From Alphaproteobacteria bacterium (GTDB taxonomy: Bacteria > Pseudomonadota > Alphaproteobacteria > Rickettsiales > UBA8987), in NCBI GenBank assembly GCA_023269645.1, contig JAHFPR010000021.1, positions 1 through 7,551 of the forward strand: a stretch of DNA of 7,551 nt, written 5' to 3'. The position numbers were made by a program, and so were the translations under genes. Each line of letters starts with the position of its first letter. Position 1 is the first letter of the stretch. The notes under the pieces are model-generated. The model had not been told where the DNA came from, made no database searches, and was given only the letters and a program-made list of their open reading frames with translations. Positions 5,227-7,551 of this stretch are shown in pieces.

Positions 5227-6504
5227 ATGGCGAAAAACGGACTCATCACGGCACTGGATATAGGCAGTTCTAAGATTGTCTGCATGATCGCATATGCGGA
5301 TGCTGCGGGGAAGATCAAGGTGGCGGGCATCGGGCATCAGATTTCCCAGGGCATCCGCTCCGGAATGATCATTGACATCAAAAAGGCGGAAAGCTCGATT
5401 CTGGGCGCGGTCAACGCCGCCGAGAAAATGGCGGGCGAAACCATTGATAAAGCCATCATCAATATTTCCCCGAACAGCCTCGGTTCGCGCATCGTGAGCA
5501 TCGAAACCAAGATTTCCGGGCATGAAGTGACGGAGATGGACATCACCCACATCATCCAGCAGGGCTGCGAGCAATGCGCGGCGGAAGAAACCAAAATCAT
5601 CCACTGCATCCCGATTTATTACACCATTGACGATTCCCCCGGCATCAAAGACCCCAAGGGGATGTTCGGCGAGAAACTGAGCACGGAACTGCACGTGATC
5701 ACCGCTTCGGCCACCTCGGTGCGGAACCTCACCAACTGCCTCGCGCGCTGCCATCTGGATGTGGAGGATTACGTGGTTTCCTCCTATATGTCTGGCCTCG
5801 CCTGCCTGACGGAAGACGAAAAAAACCTGGGGGTCATTCTGCTGGATATTGGCGCGGGGAGCACCTCCATCGCCATGTTTGCGGAGGGGGTGCTGGTGTA
5901 TGCGGACAGCATCGCGCTCGGCGGCGACCACATCACGCGGGACATCGCGCGGGGGCTGGGAACCAGCATCACGGGGGCGGAGCGCATCAAAACGCTCTAC
6001 GGCGCGGTGGTGGCGACGCAGGCGGACGAACACGAATCCATCGAAATTCCGCAGGACGATCTGCAGCACGATATGCAGCCGGAGGTAAACTTTGAAAACC
6101 GCTATACGCACGGAGAAAGCTATATCTCCAGGGCACTGCTGACTTCCATCATCAAGCCGAGGGTGGAGGAAATTCTGGAAATGGTGCGCCGGAACCTGGA
6201 GATCAAGGGTTTCTACCAGGTTTCCGGGCCGCGTGTGGTGCTCACCGGGGGAAGCGCGCAATTGCAAGGCATCCGCGAGCTGACCAGCCACATCTTCAAT
6301 AAACACGTGCGCGTGGGCAGGCCGGAATATATCGAAGGCATGGCGGATTCCGTGCAGAATCCGGCATTTTCAACCTGCATCGGGATGCTGAAATACGCCA
6401 TCGCCACGCGGGAAACCGGTACGGGCGCGGAAAGGCAATCGGAAGGCGATGCAGACAAGGGATCGGTCAACCGCATGGTGGAGTGGTTCAAGAAGAATTT
6501 TTGA
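5227..6504 (+). CDS. ftsA: Cell division protein FtsA
   Basis: FtsA is an actin-family ATPase that anchors FtsZ filaments to the inner membrane and recruits later divisome proteins. The 425 residues fit the family. Phosphate-1 motif ALDIGSSKIVC is at 9-19, followed by the SHS2/1C domain (about 80-165, including IPIYYTIDDSPGIKDPKGM), phosphate-2 motif LLDIGAGSTSIAMF from 205, the connect motif with GGDHITRDIA, and the adenosine motif LTGGSAQLQG around 339-348. The C terminus SVNRMVEWFKKNF is the amphipathic membrane-targeting helix. The ATG at 5227 is the first start in frame before the conserved N terminus. The ribosome-binding site is weak (ACGAG at 5216-5220), and the upstream bases belong to the heptamer repeat, which could affect translation. 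It is followed by a palindromic element and then ftsZ. Confidence 0.96.
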   Translation: MAKNGLITALDIGSSKIVCMIAYADAAGKIKVAGIGHQISQGIRSGMIIDIKKAESSILGAVNAAEKMAGETIDKAIINISPNSLGSRIVSIETKISGHEVTEMDITHIIQQGCEQCAAEETKIIHCIPIYYTIDDSPGIKDPKGMFGEKLSTELHVITASATSVRNLTNCLARCHLDVEDYVVSSYMSGLACLTEDEKNLGVILLDIGAGSTSIAMFAEGVLVYADSIALGGDHITRDIARGLGTSITGAERIKTLYGAVVATQADEHESIEIPQDDLQHDMQPEVNFENRYTHGESYISRALLTSIIKPRVEEILEMVRRNLEIKGFYQVSGPRVVLTGGSAQLQGIRELTSHIFNKHVRVGRPEYIEGMADSVQNPAFSTCIGMLKYAIATRETGTGAERQSEGDADKGSVNRMVEWFKKNF

Positions 6505-6511
6505 GGGATAT

Positions 6512-6589
6512 TGTCATGCCTTTGGCTGCGCCGAAGGATATCCCGCTACAGACGGTTGCCTGAGATCCTTCACTTCGCTCAGGATGACA
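6512..6589 (+). repeat. Palindromic element copy 3 between ftsA and ftsZ, with unequal arms
   Basis: This is a 78 nt element of the same family as those at 347 and 936. The right arm (6563-6589) is a good match to copy 2, but the left arm (6512-6541) keeps only its ends (TGTCAT and CGAAGGAT) and carries a diverged middle with the CCGAAGGAT form seen in copy 1. The loop (6542-6562) begins CCCGC, as in copy 2, which gives the same orientation. The hairpin is therefore imperfect. It begins 7 nt after the ftsA stop and may weaken read-through into ftsZ. Confidence 0.75.
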
Positions 6590-6614
6590 CTAAAATCCCG
6601 CTGTACTCTTTAAT

Positions 6615-6642
6615 TTGAATGCGCTAAATTACGGGATAGATT
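6615..6642 (+). promoter_or_regulatory. Possible ftsZ promoter
   Basis: The AT-rich stretch after the palindrome contains TTGAAT (6615-6620) and TAGATT (6637-6642), separated by 16 nt, each matching consensus at 4 of 6 positions. A separate promoter just before ftsZ is common among bacteria. The match is weak, and other registers such as TAAATT at 6625-6630 are possible. Confidence 0.25.
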
Positions 6643-6670
6643 CCGTCATTCCTGGAGGGGACAAACACAT

Positions 6671-7551
6671 ATGACTATCAATTTGCGGCTGCCTGAGAAG
6701 CAGAGTTTCAAGCCCGTTATCACGGTTTTCGGCGTGGGCGGCGCGGGCGGAAATGCCGTAGGCAACATGATCGAATCCAACCTTGAAGGCGTTACCTTCG
6801 TGGTTGCGAATACGGACGCGCAGGCACTCGAAGTTTCCATCTGCAAAAACCAGATTCAGCTTGGCCAGGCCATTACGGCGGGGCTTGGCGCGGGTTCCTA
6901 TCCGGAGGTGGGCAAAGCCTCCGCCGAGGAAGCCGTGGATGAAATCCTCGATTATCTTCAGGGCTGTAACATGGTGTTTATCACTGCTGGATTAGGCGGT
7001 GGCACGGGCACGGGCGCGGCTCCGGTGGTGGCGCGGCTGGCGCGCGAACAGGGAATTCTTACGGTGGCAGTGGTCACCAAGCCGTTCCATTTTGAGGGCG
7101 CGCACCGTATGCGTGTGGCGGAACTTGGCTTGCAGGAACTCCAGAAATACGTGGATACGCTGATTGTGATTCCCAATCAGAACCTGTTTCGCGTCGCGGA
7201 TAAAAACACCACCTTTATGGATGCGTTCAAGCTGGCGGATAACGTGCTGCATTCCGGTGTGCGCGGGGTGACGGATCTGATGACCATGCCCGGCCTCATC
7301 AATCTGGATTTCTCGGACGTGCGTTCGGTGATGAGCGAGATGGGCAAGGCCATGATGGGAACCGGCGAGGCGGAAGGCGAAAACCGTGCGGTTTCGGCGG
7401 CGGAAGCGGCTATTGCCAATCCGCTGCTGGATAATGTTTCGATGAAGGGCGCGCGCGGTGTGCTCATCAACATCACCGGCGGGCTGGATATGACCCTGTT
7501 CGAGGTGGACGAAGCCGCGAACCGCATCCGCGAGGAAGTTGATCCGGACGC
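6671..7551 (+). CDS. ftsZ: Cell division protein FtsZ (3' end outside window)
   Basis: FtsZ is the tubulin-like GTPase that assembles into the cytokinetic ring and recruits the divisome through FtsA. 293 codons are present before the window ends. The N terminus MTINLRLPEKQSFKPVITVF leads into GVGGAGGNAV (nucleotide binding), NTDAQAL, the tubulin signature GGGTGTG at residues 109-115, VTKPFHFEG, IPNQNLFRVADKNTTFMDAF, and the synergy (T7) loop NLDFSDVRSVM from residue 211, which holds the catalytic aspartates D213 and D216. The GTPase domain is therefore complete up to the start of the C-terminal subdomain. The variable linker and the C-terminal FtsA-binding peptide are missing. The ATG at 6671 is preceded by GGAGGGG at 6654-6660, about 10 nt away. 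The 166 nt gap from ftsA, holding a palindrome and a possible promoter, suggests partly independent expression. Confidence 0.97.
   Translation, partial: MTINLRLPEKQSFKPVITVFGVGGAGGNAVGNMIESNLEGVTFVVANTDAQALEVSICKNQIQLGQAITAGLGAGSYPEVGKASAEEAVDEILDYLQGCNMVFITAGLGGGTGTGAAPVVARLAREQGILTVAVVTKPFHFEGAHRMRVAELGLQELQKYVDTLIVIPNQNLFRVADKNTTFMDAFKLADNVLHSGVRGVTDLMTMPGLINLDFSDVRSVMSEMGKAMMGTGEAEGENRAVSAAEAAIANPLLDNVSMKGARGVLINITGGLDMTLFEVDEAANRIREEVDPD

Noticed and set aside
5224..6306. Minus-strand open frame of 360 codons opposite ftsA
   Set aside because: ftsA on the plus strand has all actin-family motifs; the antisense frame is His/Asp/Arg-rich low-quality sequence.

Overview
The window reads as moderately GC-rich alphaproteobacterial chromosome. 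The evidence is the run ddl - (DUF559 gene) - ftsQ - ftsA - ftsZ, which is the 3' half of the division and cell wall (dcw) cluster, together with the alphaproteobacterial style of the FtsA, FtsZ and XthA proteins. No genus can be named from the sequence alone. No tRNA, rRNA, CRISPR array or insertion sequence was seen.

Layout. Positions 29-946 (+) hold prmC, the release-factor glutamine methyltransferase. It converges on xthA (exonuclease III, minus strand, 1809-1018), and the two genes end head to head in a palindromic repeat. A short AT-rich divergent region (about 1867-2044) leads to an unrecognised 192-residue gene at 2045-2623 (+). From 2715 the dcw block runs on the plus strand: ddl (D-alanine--D-alanine ligase), a DUF559-type nuclease-like gene coupled to ddl by an ATGA overlap, ftsQ 4 bases later, ftsA, then ftsZ, which is cut by the window end. 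Ddl makes the D-Ala-D-Ala dipeptide for peptidoglycan. FtsZ forms the division ring, FtsA tethers it to the membrane, and FtsQ belongs to the FtsQLB divisome link. murC and murB, which often precede ddl in related genomes, are absent here; the unknown gene and xthA occupy that place.

The most unusual aspect is repeat invasion of coding sequence and gene ends. A family of about 76-79 nt palindromes (27-30 nt arms, 21-22 nt asymmetric loop) occurs three times: in frame inside prmC, between prmC and xthA (where repeat sequence supplies the stop codons of both genes), and between ftsA and ftsZ. A second, heptamer-built palindrome covers the end of ftsQ and reaches almost to the ftsA start. A short heptamer tract lies in prmC. 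A GC-rich block of small hairpins is translated as the N-terminal extension of the DUF559 protein. The in-frame prmC copy behaves like the Rickettsia palindromic elements known from intragenic positions, although relatedness cannot be shown here. No new multi-gene defence or biosynthetic system is evident; the novelty lies in these repeats and in the nuclease-like gene inside the dcw operon.
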